From Nitrospira sp. (GTDB lineage: Bacteria > Nitrospirota > Nitrospiria > Nitrospirales > Nitrospiraceae), in assembly GCA_003135435.1 (NCBI GenBank), contig PLBR01000151.1, positions 1-39,588 of the forward strand: a DNA stretch of 39,588 bases, written 5' to 3'. Shown piece after piece: positions 24,292 through 33,261 of the stretch. The notes under the pieces are model-generated. The model saw nothing but the letters and a program-made list of their open reading frames with translations. It was not told the DNA's origin and searched no databases. Positions within the stretch are counted from its first letter, which is position 1. Each line of letters opens with the position of its first letter. The position numbers and the translations under genes were made by a program.

Positions 24292-25214
24292 TGCTGATGC
24301 TCTACGAGTGGCTGGATGTCGACTGCGTACCCCAGCGTGTCTGGGCCGAAGCGGGGATTGTCCATTACCTTGAAGGCGGATCGGTTCCCCTTCGGAGCGA
24401 GGAGGGAGAGATGTGCGACCAGCTTACCGTCCGGCTGGATCATGACCATCTTGGTAATGCCAGGGCCGGTCTGAGGATGCCACACCACCAACTGATAGGT
24501 GCCGGGCGGAATATTCTCGATGGTGAACGCCCCGTTCCCATCGGTCAGCGCGTAGTAGGGATTGTTGACGGCCATCGCCCAACTTTCCATGTAGGCGTGG
24601 AAGCCGCATTGCATATAGAACGTCCGCCGCCCTTTGTTCAAATAGAGCGGGCCGACCAACGACTTGCCCGGTGCATGGTTGTGCATCGCATGGATGTCGC
24701 CCCGGTGGTGCTGATGATTCATGACCAAGGGCGTATTGAACAACACGCGGTTGCCGGCTTCGATCGAGGTCTCGTAGCCTTGGATATCGTGCATGACCGG
24801 ATCCATGTTGATGACTTCCACCGCATGGCCGTTCCGAACGATGGTCATGAAGGGGGCAAACTGGCAATCCCGTGCTTCGATCAGAGGGACGGACAGCTCG
24901 AATGATTTGCCCGCGTCAACGCCTTCCAACAAGACGAGGGCATCCTTCAACCCACCATGTTGATTCACCACGAAATCACGAAGGAGTCGCCAACCTCGTC
25001 CATTGGAAATACGCCCACAATAGGCTGGATCGGGAAACGTGATGAGGTTGAAGCCTTTGGGCTCAGGCACCACGCCATCGAGACTGATCGTACCTTCAAC
25101 CGTCCCGCCATGCTGAACAACAATCACGTCGTAGGCGAACGACGGCCACGCACCAACCGTCACGGCCGCGAACATTCCTGCCGCCACCATGAAGTGTCCG
25201 ATCCACCTTCTCAT
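24288..25214 (-). CDS. Secreted cupredoxin-like protein with carboxypeptidase-regulatory-like domain (B)
   Basis: This 308-aa protein has a signal peptide (about 1-27, ending PSFAYD). Candidate type 1 copper ligands are H142 (PVMHDIQGYE), C203, H206 and M209 (QCGFHAYMESW). C66 and C117 (DCQFAPF) are a second conserved Cys pair. Residues 160-182 hold a His-rich loop (NHQHH, HAMHNH) that could bind more metal. A CarboxypepD_reg-like domain spans about 222-265. The ATG at 25214 has AAAGG eight bases upstream. It follows its close paralog by 25 bp, so the two probably form one operon. Confidence 0.85.
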   Translation of the reverse strand: MRRWIGHFMVAAGMFAAVTVGAWPSFAYDVIVVQHGGTVEGTISLDGVVPEPKGFNLITFPDPAYCGRISNGRGWRLLRDFVVNQHGGLKDALVLLEGVDAGKSFELSVPLIEARDCQFAPFMTIVRNGHAVEVINMDPVMHDIQGYETSIEAGNRVLFNTPLVMNHQHHRGDIHAMHNHAPGKSLVGPLYLNKGRRTFYMQCGFHAYMESWAMAVNNPYYALTDGNGAFTIENIPPGTYQLVVWHPQTGPGITKMVMIQPDGKLVAHLSLLAPKGNRSAFKVMDNPRFGPDTLGYAVDIQPLVEHQH

Positions 25215-25244
25215 CGTTTTACCTTTCACGTTCGACGCCTCACG
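25215..25244. repeat. GTGAAAC-type repeat between the paired cupredoxin genes
   Basis: On the minus strand this reads CGTGAGGCGTCGAACGTGAAAGG and continues to the ATG of the downstream gene. The order CGTGAGGCGT then GTGAAA units matches the cluster at 18373-18402. Its AAAGG is the ribosome binding site of the downstream gene. Confidence 0.55.
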
Positions 25245-26148
25245 GCTTCTGCAATTCCAGGGTCGGCTTGATATCGATGAGTTTACCCAGTGAGCCCATT
25301 CCATAGTGCGGGTTCTCCTCGATCTCATGGGCGGAACGCCGTCCCTTGGGGGACTCGAAGACAAAATCGGCTTTGACCATCTGCTTGGCTTGAACCGTCA
25401 CTTTCTGTTCCGTCATCGTACCCACGCCAGGATGCCACGCTACCAAGGTGTAGTCCCCGGGAGGCACGTCACGAAGCGAGAAGGTCCCATCGGCCTGCGT
25501 GATGGCAAAATATGGATTATCGACGGCCAACCCCCAGCTTTCCATATAGGCATGGAATCCGCATTGCATGACAAAAATCCGGCGGTCTTTCGTCATACGA
25601 ATGACTTCCTTCATCGGCTGACCCGCCAGATGTTCGTGGCTGTCGGCCCCGACATTGTGCTTATGATGCGGGTTCATGGGCAACGGTGTGTTAAACAACA
25701 CCCGGGGACCGAGATGAGAGGTTTCATAAGCCTGAATATCATGAAACACGGGATCCATGTTCACGACATTCACCTCCGATCGATCTCTGACCACGCTGAC
25801 AAACGGAAGAAACCGGCAGTCCTTCGCTTCAATCGTTGGCGGCTCGAACGTAAACGGCTTTCCTTTGGTCGCATCCGTCAGCAGCACCACGGCATCTTGT
25901 AACCCGCCATCCTGCGCGAGGGTAAACTCGTGCAGGATGCGCCAGCCCGTCCCCGTTGAAATCCTCCCGCAATAGACGGGATCGGGAAACGTGATCAGGT
26001 TGAACCCTTTGGGGATCGGCTTCCCTTCCGTGATCGTTACCTTGCCGGTGATCGTGCCGCCGTCCGTGACCTGAATTTCTTCATACGCCCAGGCGACAGA
26101 AAGGCCCAGCATCAGCCATCCGCACAATACGAGCAACAGCGCCCTCAT
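25240..26148 (-). CDS. Secreted cupredoxin-like protein with carboxypeptidase-regulatory-like domain (C)
   Basis: This 302-aa protein has a signal peptide (about 1-21, ending SVAWAYE). Candidate copper ligands are H136 (PVFHDIQAYE), C196, H199 and M202 (QCGFHAYMESW). C60 and C111 (DCRFLPF) match the second Cys pair of its paralogs. A His-rich loop (HHKH, HEH) lies at about 161-173, and a CarboxypepD_reg-like domain at about 214-258. GGAGG precedes the ATG at 26148. It lies downstream of the first giant MCO, separated by a terminator, so its product could exchange electrons with the type 1 copper of that enzyme (inference). Confidence 0.86.
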   Translation of the reverse strand: MRALLLVLCGWLMLGLSVAWAYEEIQVTDGGTITGKVTITEGKPIPKGFNLITFPDPVYCGRISTGTGWRILHEFTLAQDGGLQDAVVLLTDATKGKPFTFEPPTIEAKDCRFLPFVSVVRDRSEVNVVNMDPVFHDIQAYETSHLGPRVLFNTPLPMNPHHKHNVGADSHEHLAGQPMKEVIRMTKDRRIFVMQCGFHAYMESWGLAVDNPYFAITQADGTFSLRDVPPGDYTLVAWHPGVGTMTEQKVTVQAKQMVKADFVFESPKGRRSAHEIEENPHYGMGSLGKLIDIKPTLELQKP

Positions 26149-26215
26149 GAGTCCTCCACGATTCCTTAGTGTGATCGAACTGGGCACTCGACCATCGTAC
26201 CAAAAGGATGCACCA

Positions 26216-26247
26216 AAGAAAAAGGGGGAAGCCGTTGGCCTCCCCCT
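26216..26247 (-). terminator. Rho-independent terminator after the first giant MCO gene
   Basis: On the minus strand an AGGGGGA/TCCCCCT stem, extended by GCC/GGC across one mismatch (arms about 26223-26233 and 26237-26247), is followed by TTTTTTCTTT. Confidence 0.8.
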
Positions 26248-26291
26248 TCTCCTGATTCATCTACCTCCTACCAACAGCAGGAGTTGCGGTC

Positions 26292-29200
26292 TTACTTCGC
26301 TGCGACCGGAATGACCTGCACCGGTTGTTCAACCGACGCACTCTTCATCCCAGCACCCGCTCCGTGCAACGGCAGCAGGCGAGTATCGCCGGACGGCAAC
26401 ACACGCACATAGCCCCACTCCCCGGACTGGGAGTACGGCAACCGCTGGTTGCTATACACATAGTCGCCCGGCAGACGGTATGGACCGCCGGCCGATGGCA
26501 AGAACGCATCGAGGGTCTCCGACCCGGCGAACTCGACCACGCTGATCAGATCTGCGCCGCGCATGAAAGGCTCAATTGGCCACTCATGCTTCTCGACGCT
26601 GAACATCCCGTTCTGCTCGTTGCTCGCCCCGATCACATGGATACGGACCGGATCACCCGCATGCGCTTCAATGAGCGGAGTGGCTGGATCTTCAGGCTTA
26701 TCCGCTTTGCAAGGCTGGAACATCTTGCCCAGCGAGCAACCCTGCTCCTCACGATACTTGTATGGTTCCGACCGATAGTTGACACCGGTCAGACCCGCCA
26801 CATTCTGCACATACGGCATAAAACTCGTGCCGATGATGTTGTCTTCGTCCTGGAAGAACAACGCCACGTCACGATAGTTCGGTCGCAGTTCGTTCCCCGG
26901 CACCGACCGATCGATGATCACGTCGGCCGCCCAGGCGTTCTTGTTCGTTAAATCAGCCCCGGTCTTCGAATCCCGATATTTGGATCCCTTCGGACCCACC
27001 ACAACCGCTCCGAATAACCCGTTGCGCGGATTCGTCATCACGTTGCCCCAATCCCACACCAGCGACGTGGTTTCACCATTGAACGGATCCGCGTAGTAGG
27101 TATAGGTCCGCTCGGCACCAGGAGCGATCGTCTGATCGCCTGGGTTGTTACCGACGTTGGCGCCCATCGAATCCTTTGGATCGAAGGCCAAACCAATTGC
27201 GGAGAAGGAGGCCTTGCTCTCCTTCATCTTGTTCTTCAGGTTGACCTTGACGCAATCGCCGACATTCACACGAAGCGTGAGCGGCATGGGGTGCGCACCA
27301 CTTGCCACCTTCGCGGTATCTTCCTCCAAGGCGTAGATCTTGGCCTCGGGGTTGCTGATTTGGATCTTCCGCTCAAAGTCCACCTCGATGGACTCAGGCG
27401 CCTTCGCGTTGAACTTCATCGACGGATAATCCAAGGCCACGACATTGAAGCTCTTCACCGGAGCGTCAGCCGGACAGACCGGCAACGCCTTGGGAATCTC
27501 GCCCTTGACGGAGAACCCGGCCGGCAACTTCTTCAGATCGGCCTGCTCTTTGTCATAGACGCGGATGATGCCCCAAGCCCCTTCAGAGAACTTCGAGGAC
27601 CGTCCGTTGAAGTGGATGTAGTCACCCGCTTGCAACCGCGGTCCACCGGCCTGCGGCACCACGAGGTCGTAGCGCTCCGCAATCCCGATGTGCATCGAAT
27701 TCTTCCGATTCGCATCGCCGGCATACCGTTCACTCAGGAAGGTATGGCCGGAGAGGGTCCAGGTCATCGTCTCGTTCATGAGGGTGTGGAGGAGACGGAA
27801 CACCATCGTGTCTCCCACATAGGCCCTCAGGAGCGGCGTGTACGGATCGCCATGGATCTGGCTGTTGAACGCCTGCGACACATCAGGATTGGTGGCCAAC
27901 CGCTGGGCGATCGGACCGGCCCTGAAGTTCAGGCCGCTCCCCGTGGTATGGGTCCCACCGTTCAAGAACGGCATCGGCGTCATATAAAGCTTATCCGGCA
28001 TCATGAACGACACGGTCTTACCCGCTTCAAGTGCCACTTCAATCGGCTGCCCTGGCGGATTGCCCGCGGTCACAATGTTGACGGTGTGCGGCACGGTATC
28101 GTGCACTTGCACCATCAACTCACGGAAGCTGTTGTTCACCCCATAACCGACCGGCTCGACCGTGCGAATGTCCGCAATCGGACCGCTCCGTATTGCCTTC
28201 CCCGTCTTCGCATCATGATAGGTCGATCCAACCGGTTCAGCGATGAACGTCCCGAATCCGCCATGCGGCCACGTGGTCGCACCGAAGGCGTGGTCGTGCC
28301 AGAACACGGTTCCCACATCCGCATCGACCCAGAACCGCTGCCGAACGAACTCCACCGTCACGATGTCGTTCGCTGGGTGATCGCTCTTGAGACCCTTCGT
28401 CAAGACGATCGTACTGCCCTTGATATCCTTGATCCGAGCGATTTCATTGCCCTTGACGTTATCGGCGCCGACCAAGATCAGCGTACCGACATGGTATTGA
28501 CCTGCATTCTTCACCATGAGCGAGGCTGCACCCACTTTCGCCGGCGCGGTCAGCACCGTATTCATTGGAGCCGGCAGCCCCTTCTTGCTTTCCTTCTTCA
28601 ACATCGTGAACGGGCGGACCGACTGTTCGTAAGAGAAGCCGGTGATCACGCCGTCAGACGCCTGGTTATCGAACTGGAGAAAATGCCAGTGGGTATTGAT
28701 CTTCGACGACTGGAAGTTCGTGTAGTCGTCGTCGTCCCACTCGCTGGTCAGCGTCCAATCTAGGCAATCATAGATGTTGCCGCGCACGACCAACGGATAC
28801 TTCAGATCGTCGTTGGCCCGGATCGCCGCCTCTTCTTCATGGAGCACATAGATCAATCCGTTCGGATCGACCACCGCCGGCTCCTTGCCCTGCGCCTTGG
28901 CGATCTTGATCGGCAATTTAATGAAATGCACGTTGAAGCTCTTGCGCCCTGCATTCTCGGGACAGAGGCTCCAGACGCCATTCTCTCCCGGCTTGGAATT
29001 CTCCAGGCTTTCTTCACCATTGTCGTCCCGGCGGATCATCTCCAGCCAGGGTGCGCCCACGTGGTTCGGGGAGAACATGGCCCGCTTGCCAAAGTGCGGC
29101 GTCAGGTGAGGCCAGGCCACCTTGCCGGTCAACGGCTCAAACATGATCGGATGCCGCTGACCAGGATGGGTGGACTTGTACTTGGGATTGTCCGTCGTAC

Positions 29201-31157
29201 TTTCCTTCTCGCTCATCGCACGATTGCCCTCCCAAGCCCAGTCCAACACCGTCGCATCGTAGGACACAAGCTGACCCTTCTCATCATCTTTGTGGCCAGG
29301 CTTGCCCATCGTAGGCATCTGCATCGCCACCCAATCCTTGACCGTGATGGTGGCAGGGTTGGTGGTCCAATTGCTCTTGCCTTTGTCGGTAATCGTGAAT
29401 TGCTTGCCAAACCAGTCGACGGTCTGACCGATCAACTTGTCTGACGAAATCGGAGTCTTGATCCGGCCCTGGCGATCCGGCAACTCACGCAGATCCGGCA
29501 TCACGTCGTTCCGCAAGTCTCCCTGCTGAATCGTGTTGTATACGCGCCAGTAGCCCCACATACCCGCCACATAATGGTGCGCGACGTGGCAGTGGAAGAG
29601 GAAATCACCAGCCAACTGCTGACAGAGACCGGAGCCGCACTCCGTCTCCAGGTCGAGTGCTTCGGAAGGACCGATGACTTCGACGTCGACCCGGTCTGTC
29701 TTCGCACGAATCACGGGATACTTGACCGGGCCGTTCCCCGCGGTCGCCCAGAGGTTCATATCGTCGATCGCCCGCGGGCTGCGCGGCCACCGAATGGTCC
29801 CGCCATGCGGATGGTGCGAGTGGAAGACTTCCGATCCACCGTGCACCAAGCGGAACTTGGCCGGATCGCCCATATAGGAACGGGGAATCGTCGGGGAGGG
29901 ATCGCCGAATGTATAGGAGCTATAGCCCATCGACTCGTCTTCGAACCCGAAATACTCGTGCTGCACGTGCATGTTGTTGATGCCGAACGGCTCGCTGCGA
30001 TAGTTGATTGCACGGCCACCCGGACGATAGGCGTCGGTCAACGGATCGCGCTGCGGGAGAAAGTCTCCCTTCTTGTTCAACGGGCGGAACGCTTCGTCGC
30101 CGACTTCGTGATAGATCAGCACAAACTCGCGGAAGTCCGGACCGGTACCGTTCTTAATGATCGTCTGCCACCCGCTGGATGCCGGCGTGGGATCGCCGGT
30201 ACCGAGCGGCTCAAGGTAGCTCGATCCGCGGGGCTCGACGACGAACGCGCCGAACAATCCCATCACTGTCAGCTCACGGTCTTGGCTATAGGTATGGAAT
30301 TGGCGGACACCTTCCTGGGTGTTCGGATGGATGTACCACTCGAACTCGCCGGTTTTCTTTTCTTCGACGACAGAATCAGAGTTGGTCGTCGTCGCCGGGG
30401 CTCCGGTGGCGCTCACCACCATGCTTGATCCATGGATATGCAGACTGACCGGTCCGCCTCCCTCTTCCAGCTTGTTCGAGAGCTTGAGCTTGACGCAGTC
30501 ACCCTGGTTGGCACGGAAGACGAGGGGTTGGATCCACTGGGCCTGCACGCCAGGAATCACGGCGCCTGGATCGAACCCTTCCTTGTCGCGGGCTTCCTTG
30601 TTTTTGGTTTCTTCTGCGCGCACCTTATCCAGATTTTCATCCAGCACGTACATGTAGCCTGGATAGAAGTCGAGCCACTGGTTGAGTGTGATCTCGACAT
30701 TGATCGTGGACACGTTGTACTGCTTCACCGGGGCCGTGGCCGGACACTTCCCGCCGCCTGTCAGCGCCACCGGTTCCACGCGAGGATCGGACACAAGGAG
30801 CATGTCCTGCCCGCCTGCTCCATACTGGTGCATCATGGAGGAGGTGTTGTACATCCCGGTGTTGACACCCTGCACCTGAGGATCCTGGGCCATATGCTCC
30901 ATGATCCGCTGATGCTGCAGTTCAACCATCGCAGAACGCTCGGCCTTGCCGCCCATCGCATCTTCGACGATCGTCTGACCTTTGAGTTTCTCTGCCCAAC
31001 CAGGCAACTGATGGCTCATCGCGACGTGCGGCGACGACCTCTGCTCAGCCTGTGAGGGATTCTCAGCGGATGCGAGCGGGACCCCGAGCAGGGCCACAGC
31101 TGCTATCGCGCCAAGCATGCGGGTAGGCACACTGACCCGTAGTTTGTGGAAAAACAT
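26292..31157 (-). CDS. Giant secreted multicopper oxidase (MCO1)
   Basis: This 1621-aa MCO has a signal peptide (about 1-31). Three tandem two-cupredoxin units start at about 138, 732 and 1228. Each begins with a CP-x-x-A-type motif followed by FNV- or YNV-like strands, and each ends in WGY-RV or WGI-RV. Unit 1 carries HSHHPH (H446, H449, H451) and HCHVAHHYVAGM (H522, C523, H524, H528, M533), i.e. type 1 copper plus half of the trinuclear cluster. Unit 2 carries THWHF (H823, H825) and WHDH (H954, H956), the other half. Relics elsewhere include LHIHG (H240, H242) and FHTY. AAGGAGG precedes the ATG at 31157. The permuted motif order recalls MnxG-type Mn oxidases (from memory). The substrate is unknown. 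Confidence 0.9.
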   Translation of the reverse strand: MFFHKLRVSVPTRMLGAIAAVALLGVPLASAENPSQAEQRSSPHVAMSHQLPGWAEKLKGQTIVEDAMGGKAERSAMVELQHQRIMEHMAQDPQVQGVNTGMYNTSSMMHQYGAGGQDMLLVSDPRVEPVALTGGGKCPATAPVKQYNVSTINVEITLNQWLDFYPGYMYVLDENLDKVRAEETKNKEARDKEGFDPGAVIPGVQAQWIQPLVFRANQGDCVKLKLSNKLEEGGGPVSLHIHGSSMVVSATGAPATTTNSDSVVEEKKTGEFEWYIHPNTQEGVRQFHTYSQDRELTVMGLFGAFVVEPRGSSYLEPLGTGDPTPASSGWQTIIKNGTGPDFREFVLIYHEVGDEAFRPLNKKGDFLPQRDPLTDAYRPGGRAINYRSEPFGINNMHVQHEYFGFEDESMGYSSYTFGDPSPTIPRSYMGDPAKFRLVHGGSEVFHSHHPHGGTIRWPRSPRAIDDMNLWATAGNGPVKYPVIRAKTDRVDVEVIGPSEALDLETECGSGLCQQLAGDFLFHCHVAHHYVAGMWGYWRVYNTIQQGDLRNDVMPDLRELPDRQGRIKTPISSDKLIGQTVDWFGKQFTITDKGKSNWTTNPATITVKDWVAMQMPTMGKPGHKDDEKGQLVSYDATVLDWAWEGNRAMSEKESTTDNPKYKSTHPGQRHPIMFEPLTGKVAWPHLTPHFGKRAMFSPNHVGAPWLEMIRRDDNGEESLENSKPGENGVWSLCPENAGRKSFNVHFIKLPIKIAKAQGKEPAVVDPNGLIYVLHEEEAAIRANDDLKYPLVVRGNIYDCLDWTLTSEWDDDDYTNFQSSKINTHWHFLQFDNQASDGVITGFSYEQSVRPFTMLKKESKKGLPAPMNTVLTAPAKVGAASLMVKNAGQYHVGTLILVGADNVKGNEIARIKDIKGSTIVLTKGLKSDHPANDIVTVEFVRQRFWVDADVGTVFWHDHAFGATTWPHGGFGTFIAEPVGSTYHDAKTGKAIRSGPIADIRTVEPVGYGVNNSFRELMVQVHDTVPHTVNIVTAGNPPGQPIEVALEAGKTVSFMMPDKLYMTPMPFLNGGTHTTGSGLNFRAGPIAQRLATNPDVSQAFNSQIHGDPYTPLLRAYVGDTMVFRLLHTLMNETMTWTLSGHTFLSERYAGDANRKNSMHIGIAERYDLVVPQAGGPRLQAGDYIHFNGRSSKFSEGAWGIIRVYDKEQADLKKLPAGFSVKGEIPKALPVCPADAPVKSFNVVALDYPSMKFNAKAPESIEVDFERKIQISNPEAKIYALEEDTAKVASGAHPMPLTLRVNVGDCVKVNLKNKMKESKASFSAIGLAFDPKDSMGANVGNNPGDQTIAPGAERTYTYYADPFNGETTSLVWDWGNVMTNPRNGLFGAVVVGPKGSKYRDSKTGADLTNKNAWAADVIIDRSVPGNELRPNYRDVALFFQDEDNIIGTSFMPYVQNVAGLTGVNYRSEPYKYREEQGCSLGKMFQPCKADKPEDPATPLIEAHAGDPVRIHVIGASNEQNGMFSVEKHEWPIEPFMRGADLISVVEFAGSETLDAFLPSAGGPYRLPGDYVYSNQRLPYSQSGEWGYVRVLPSGDTRLLPLHGAGAGMKSASVEQPVQVIPVAAK

Positions 31158-31239
31158 GGATCGGCCTCCTTGAAATGGTAAGTGAAACATCCAACAACCC
31201 AAGCGAAACTTAATAGGTCAAAAAAAGATTTGCGCTCAC

Positions 31240-31269
31240 ACCCACCCCCCACGACACGAAGGGGTGGGT
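31240..31269 (-). promoter_or_regulatory. Leader hairpin with downstream T-run upstream of MCO1
   Basis: A 9-bp stem ACCCACCCC/GGGGTGGGT (arms 31261-31269 and 31240-31248) is followed on the minus strand, about ten bases later, by seven T residues. It lies about 80 bases before the MCO1 ATG. A TTGACA at 31322-31317 further upstream could be a -35 element. It could be an attenuator or simply a hairpin. Confidence 0.35.
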
Positions 31270-31331
31270 CATCTTCAATACGCAGTGGAAGTATGCTGAA
31301 CTTCTATACATAGGCTGTCAATCCCCCATGA

Positions 31332-31447
31332 CCCCTTGCGGCTGCTGATACGACTTGCATGTCCTCTCATGCAGAGATCCACGCTGCATAGACGAGTACG
31401 GCTTTCGCCCCCTGACGTCTAGCCCGCATGATTCATGACGGTTCGTC
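31332..31447. repeat. Direct repeat A (about 110 bp), partner of 39475-39588
   Basis: The sequence shared with 39475-39588 includes GACGTCTAGCCCGCAT and TTCATGACGGTTCGT, and overall identity by eye is roughly 80%. Each copy lies upstream of one giant MCO gene. The right part is the end of the inverted-repeat element at 31422-31611. Confidence 0.75.
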
Positions 31448-31611
31448 GAGAAATCGCTGAGCCCCGTGGCGAGACCTGCGCGCAGAGCCATGAGGCCCCA
31501 ATGCGTACTCGTGCAGTATGGTGGGGAGCCGAGGGGCGAACCCGCTGGCCGATGGTTCGTCGTAGCAGGGGATCGGCGAATGCAGCAGAAGCGCTCATGA
31601 ACAATGCTGGC
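31422..31611. mobile_element. MITE-like element with 17-bp imperfect terminal inverted repeats
   Basis: The left end GCCCGCATGATTCATGA (31422-31438) and right end TCATGAACAATGCTGGC (31595-31611) match at 14 of 17 positions as inverted repeats. There is no coding capacity inside. The left end also occurs at the right window edge next to a transposase remnant. It ends 12 bp before the cyclophilin pseudogene. Confidence 0.5.
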
Positions 31612-31622
31612 GAGTTTATGGG

Positions 31623-32143
31623 ATGACTATGCAATTTCAAAAAATCGATCCTCGCGTCACCATTACGACGCCGCTCGGCGAGATCAAGATTCGGTTCTAC
31701 CCGGACGACGCAACGCGTCACGTCGAGAACTTCCTCAAGCTCGCCAAGATGGGGTTCTATGATGGAACCACCTTCATCGCGTCGTTCCCGGATTCATCAT
31801 TCAGGGCGGCGATCCGCCGAGCAAGAATTCAGACCGTTCCCTGCACGGTTCGGGCAGTCCGGGCTACTGGCTCAATCCAGAAACCAGCGATCGGCCGCAT
31901 AAACGGGGCGCCATTGCGATGGCCAAGGTGCCACGGGAGAGCAACAGCACGCGGGACCCCAACGATAACGGCTCACAGTTCTATATCTGTGTCGCGGACT
32001 GCAGCGGGCTGGACCGAACCTATACCGTCTTTGGCGAGGTCTTTCGGGGCATGGAGGTGGTGGACAAGATCGTCGCCGCCGCGCGCGACGACTGCGACAA
32101 TCCTCTGAAGCCGATTGAAATGAAGATGACAGTAAAAGAATAG
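31623..32143 (+). pseudogene. Cyclophilin-type peptidyl-prolyl isomerase, frameshifted
   Basis: The N-terminal part (VTITTPLGEIKIRFYPDDA, VENFLKLAKMGFYDGTTF) is in one frame. After codon TTC at 31773-31775 the expected continuation HRVVPGFIIQGGDPPSKN appears only in the next frame, which runs through GAIAMAKVPRESNSTRDPNDNGSQFYICV and FGEVFRGMEVVDKI to the stop at 32143. Adding one C after 31775 would restore an uninterrupted protein of about 173 aa with the full cyclophilin core. This could be a genuine inactivating deletion or a base-calling error. It is one of very few plus-strand genes here and lies between mobile-element debris and a palindromic repeat. It would have been a cytoplasmic prolyl isomerase. 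Confidence 0.85.
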
Positions 32144-32145
32144 AG

Positions 32146-32243
32146 AGGGGATGGGAACTGTTTGATCTCCTGTGCTCGCGTAACGCGCGGCCTCAGAAGG
32201 CCCTCGTTGGACGCGCGCACTAGAGGATCAACCAGGCTACCCT
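32146..32243. repeat. Palindromic dispersed repeat, copy 2 (inverted)
   Basis: The core GTGCTCGCGTAACGCGCGGC...GCCCTCGTTGGACGCGCGC at 32172-32219 is the reverse complement of the core at 24199-24245. Imperfect outer arms contain TTTGATC and GATCAA. It sits between two convergent genes and may terminate both. Confidence 0.7.
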
Positions 32244-32290
32244 TGAAAAGGAGGTAAAGGATTGGGAAGAGGCGTGCAGTGACGGATGGT

Positions 32291-32710
32291 CTAGCTTTTC
32301 TTTGCCTTGGTCAACCCAAGCAATTTCATCGACTCCTGCGCAGCAGAGCGAGCTTTGGTAGCGGGATTGAGAAGCTGTCCCGGATCGGCGTGGATGCCGA
32401 TTTCCGACACACGGCTGCACTGCCGGATCACTTCATTGAGGGAAGCCATGGCATCGCCCCGATGGGGATCTGCCATTGAGAGCTGCTTGATGATGGTCTC
32501 GGCGTAACGCGTTGCCTCTCCGCAATGATGGACGATGGCCTTCGCATCCCCCATTCCACCATGCGCCACCATGTCTTCGACGTTCTTCATCAGACCGTCG
32601 CCCTGCTCTTGCAGACTAGTACTGGATGGCTCTGATGCGGGTGCCGTGCTCTCATCCGAGACAAAGGGAAGCCACAGGGTGCCTAGGCCTACCAGCATGG
32701 CTATCAGCAT
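32291..32710 (-). CDS. Small secreted helical protein, possibly metal-binding (SmbP-like)
   Basis: This 139-aa protein has a signal peptide (about 1-22) and then an all-helical body. The segment VEDMVAHGGMGDAKAIVHHCGEATRYAE, with regularly spaced His, resembles the small metal-binding protein SmbP of Nitrosomonas, but the His content is lower, so this is tentative. The ATG at 32710 has AGGGG seven bases upstream; a GTG at 32743 is too close to its Shine-Dalgarno. It is the last gene of the cupredoxin D unit, 42 bp after the preceding gene. A role in binding copper or another metal for the MCO system is inferred. Confidence 0.6.
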   Translation of the reverse strand: MLIAMLVGLGTLWLPFVSDESTAPASEPSSTSLQEQGDGLMKNVEDMVAHGGMGDAKAIVHHCGEATRYAETIIKQLSMADPHRGDAMASLNEVIRQCSRVSEIGIHADPGQLLNPATKARSAAQESMKLLGLTKAKKS

Positions 32711-32752
32711 ATTTCGGCCCCTGATCGTCAGAAGTAGCCTCACATCCCCCTT

Positions 32753-33259
32753 TTAATATCGGCCCTTCGGTTCTACCCGGGAAGATGTCAGTCCCTGGTA
32801 GAGACGGTGAAACTCCTCCGTCGTGAGATTTTCATTCTGGAGTCTGGCGAGAGCGGCCTGATCAATGGGATATTCGACCGTGTCGTCGTAGTTCGACGAT
32901 GCGATCGTCACAAATCGTGGAGGAAAGAGTCGCTCCGGCAGCAAGATACCTACGCCCAGATTGTATTTCAGCGCCAGCCGAATGACTTCTCGCGCCTTGT
33001 CAGCCGGAACTTCTCGGCCTAGACCGATATTTTGTGGAGGCTGCCCCTGTCTGAAAAATTGAAAGTGGACGTTGGGCATCCCCGCTTGGGAAAATTCTTC
33101 CGTCAATGTGGCAACCTGGTTCTTGTACTGGCTCGCCAGTACGACTTCGACACGGCTGACCGTGGGCGCCGATACGACTTCGGCAGCGACCGCGTGAGCT
33201 ACCATCACACTGGCACACACAGCGACAATCACCGTTTGAAGGTATCGAGAAAGCACCAT
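32753..33259 (-). CDS. Secreted protein of unknown function
   Basis: This 168-aa protein has a signal peptide (about 1-26, ending AVAAEV) and a small alpha/beta body (VEVVLASQYKNQVATLTEEF, VHFQFFRQGQPPQNIGLGREV, KAREVIRLALKYNLGVGILLPE). I do not recognise a family. The regular alternation of strands and helices suggests a compact domain that could be an electron-transfer or binding partner. Its ATG lies two bases after the stop of the cupredoxin-like gene, so the two are translationally coupled. It is followed by the SmbP-like gene. Confidence 0.75.
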   Translation of the reverse strand: MVLSRYLQTVIVAVCASVMVAHAVAAEVVSAPTVSRVEVVLASQYKNQVATLTEEFSQAGMPNVHFQFFRQGQPPQNIGLGREVPADKAREVIRLALKYNLGVGILLPERLFPPRFVTIASSNYDDTVEYPIDQAALARLQNENLTTEEFHRLYQGLTSSRVEPKGRY

Positions 33260-33261
33260 GG

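Noticed and set aside
27291-28763. Long 490-codon open frame on the plus strand, opposite MCO1
   Set aside because: It is antisense to a protein with complete MCO motifs. Its translation is rich in Arg, His and Asp and has no domain, which is typical of a GC-rich shadow frame.
26292-31157. Firm assignment of MCO1/MCO2 as manganese oxidases
   Set aside because: Length and permuted motif order are suggestive, but substrate cannot be read from these motifs and no MnxE/F-type partners were seen.
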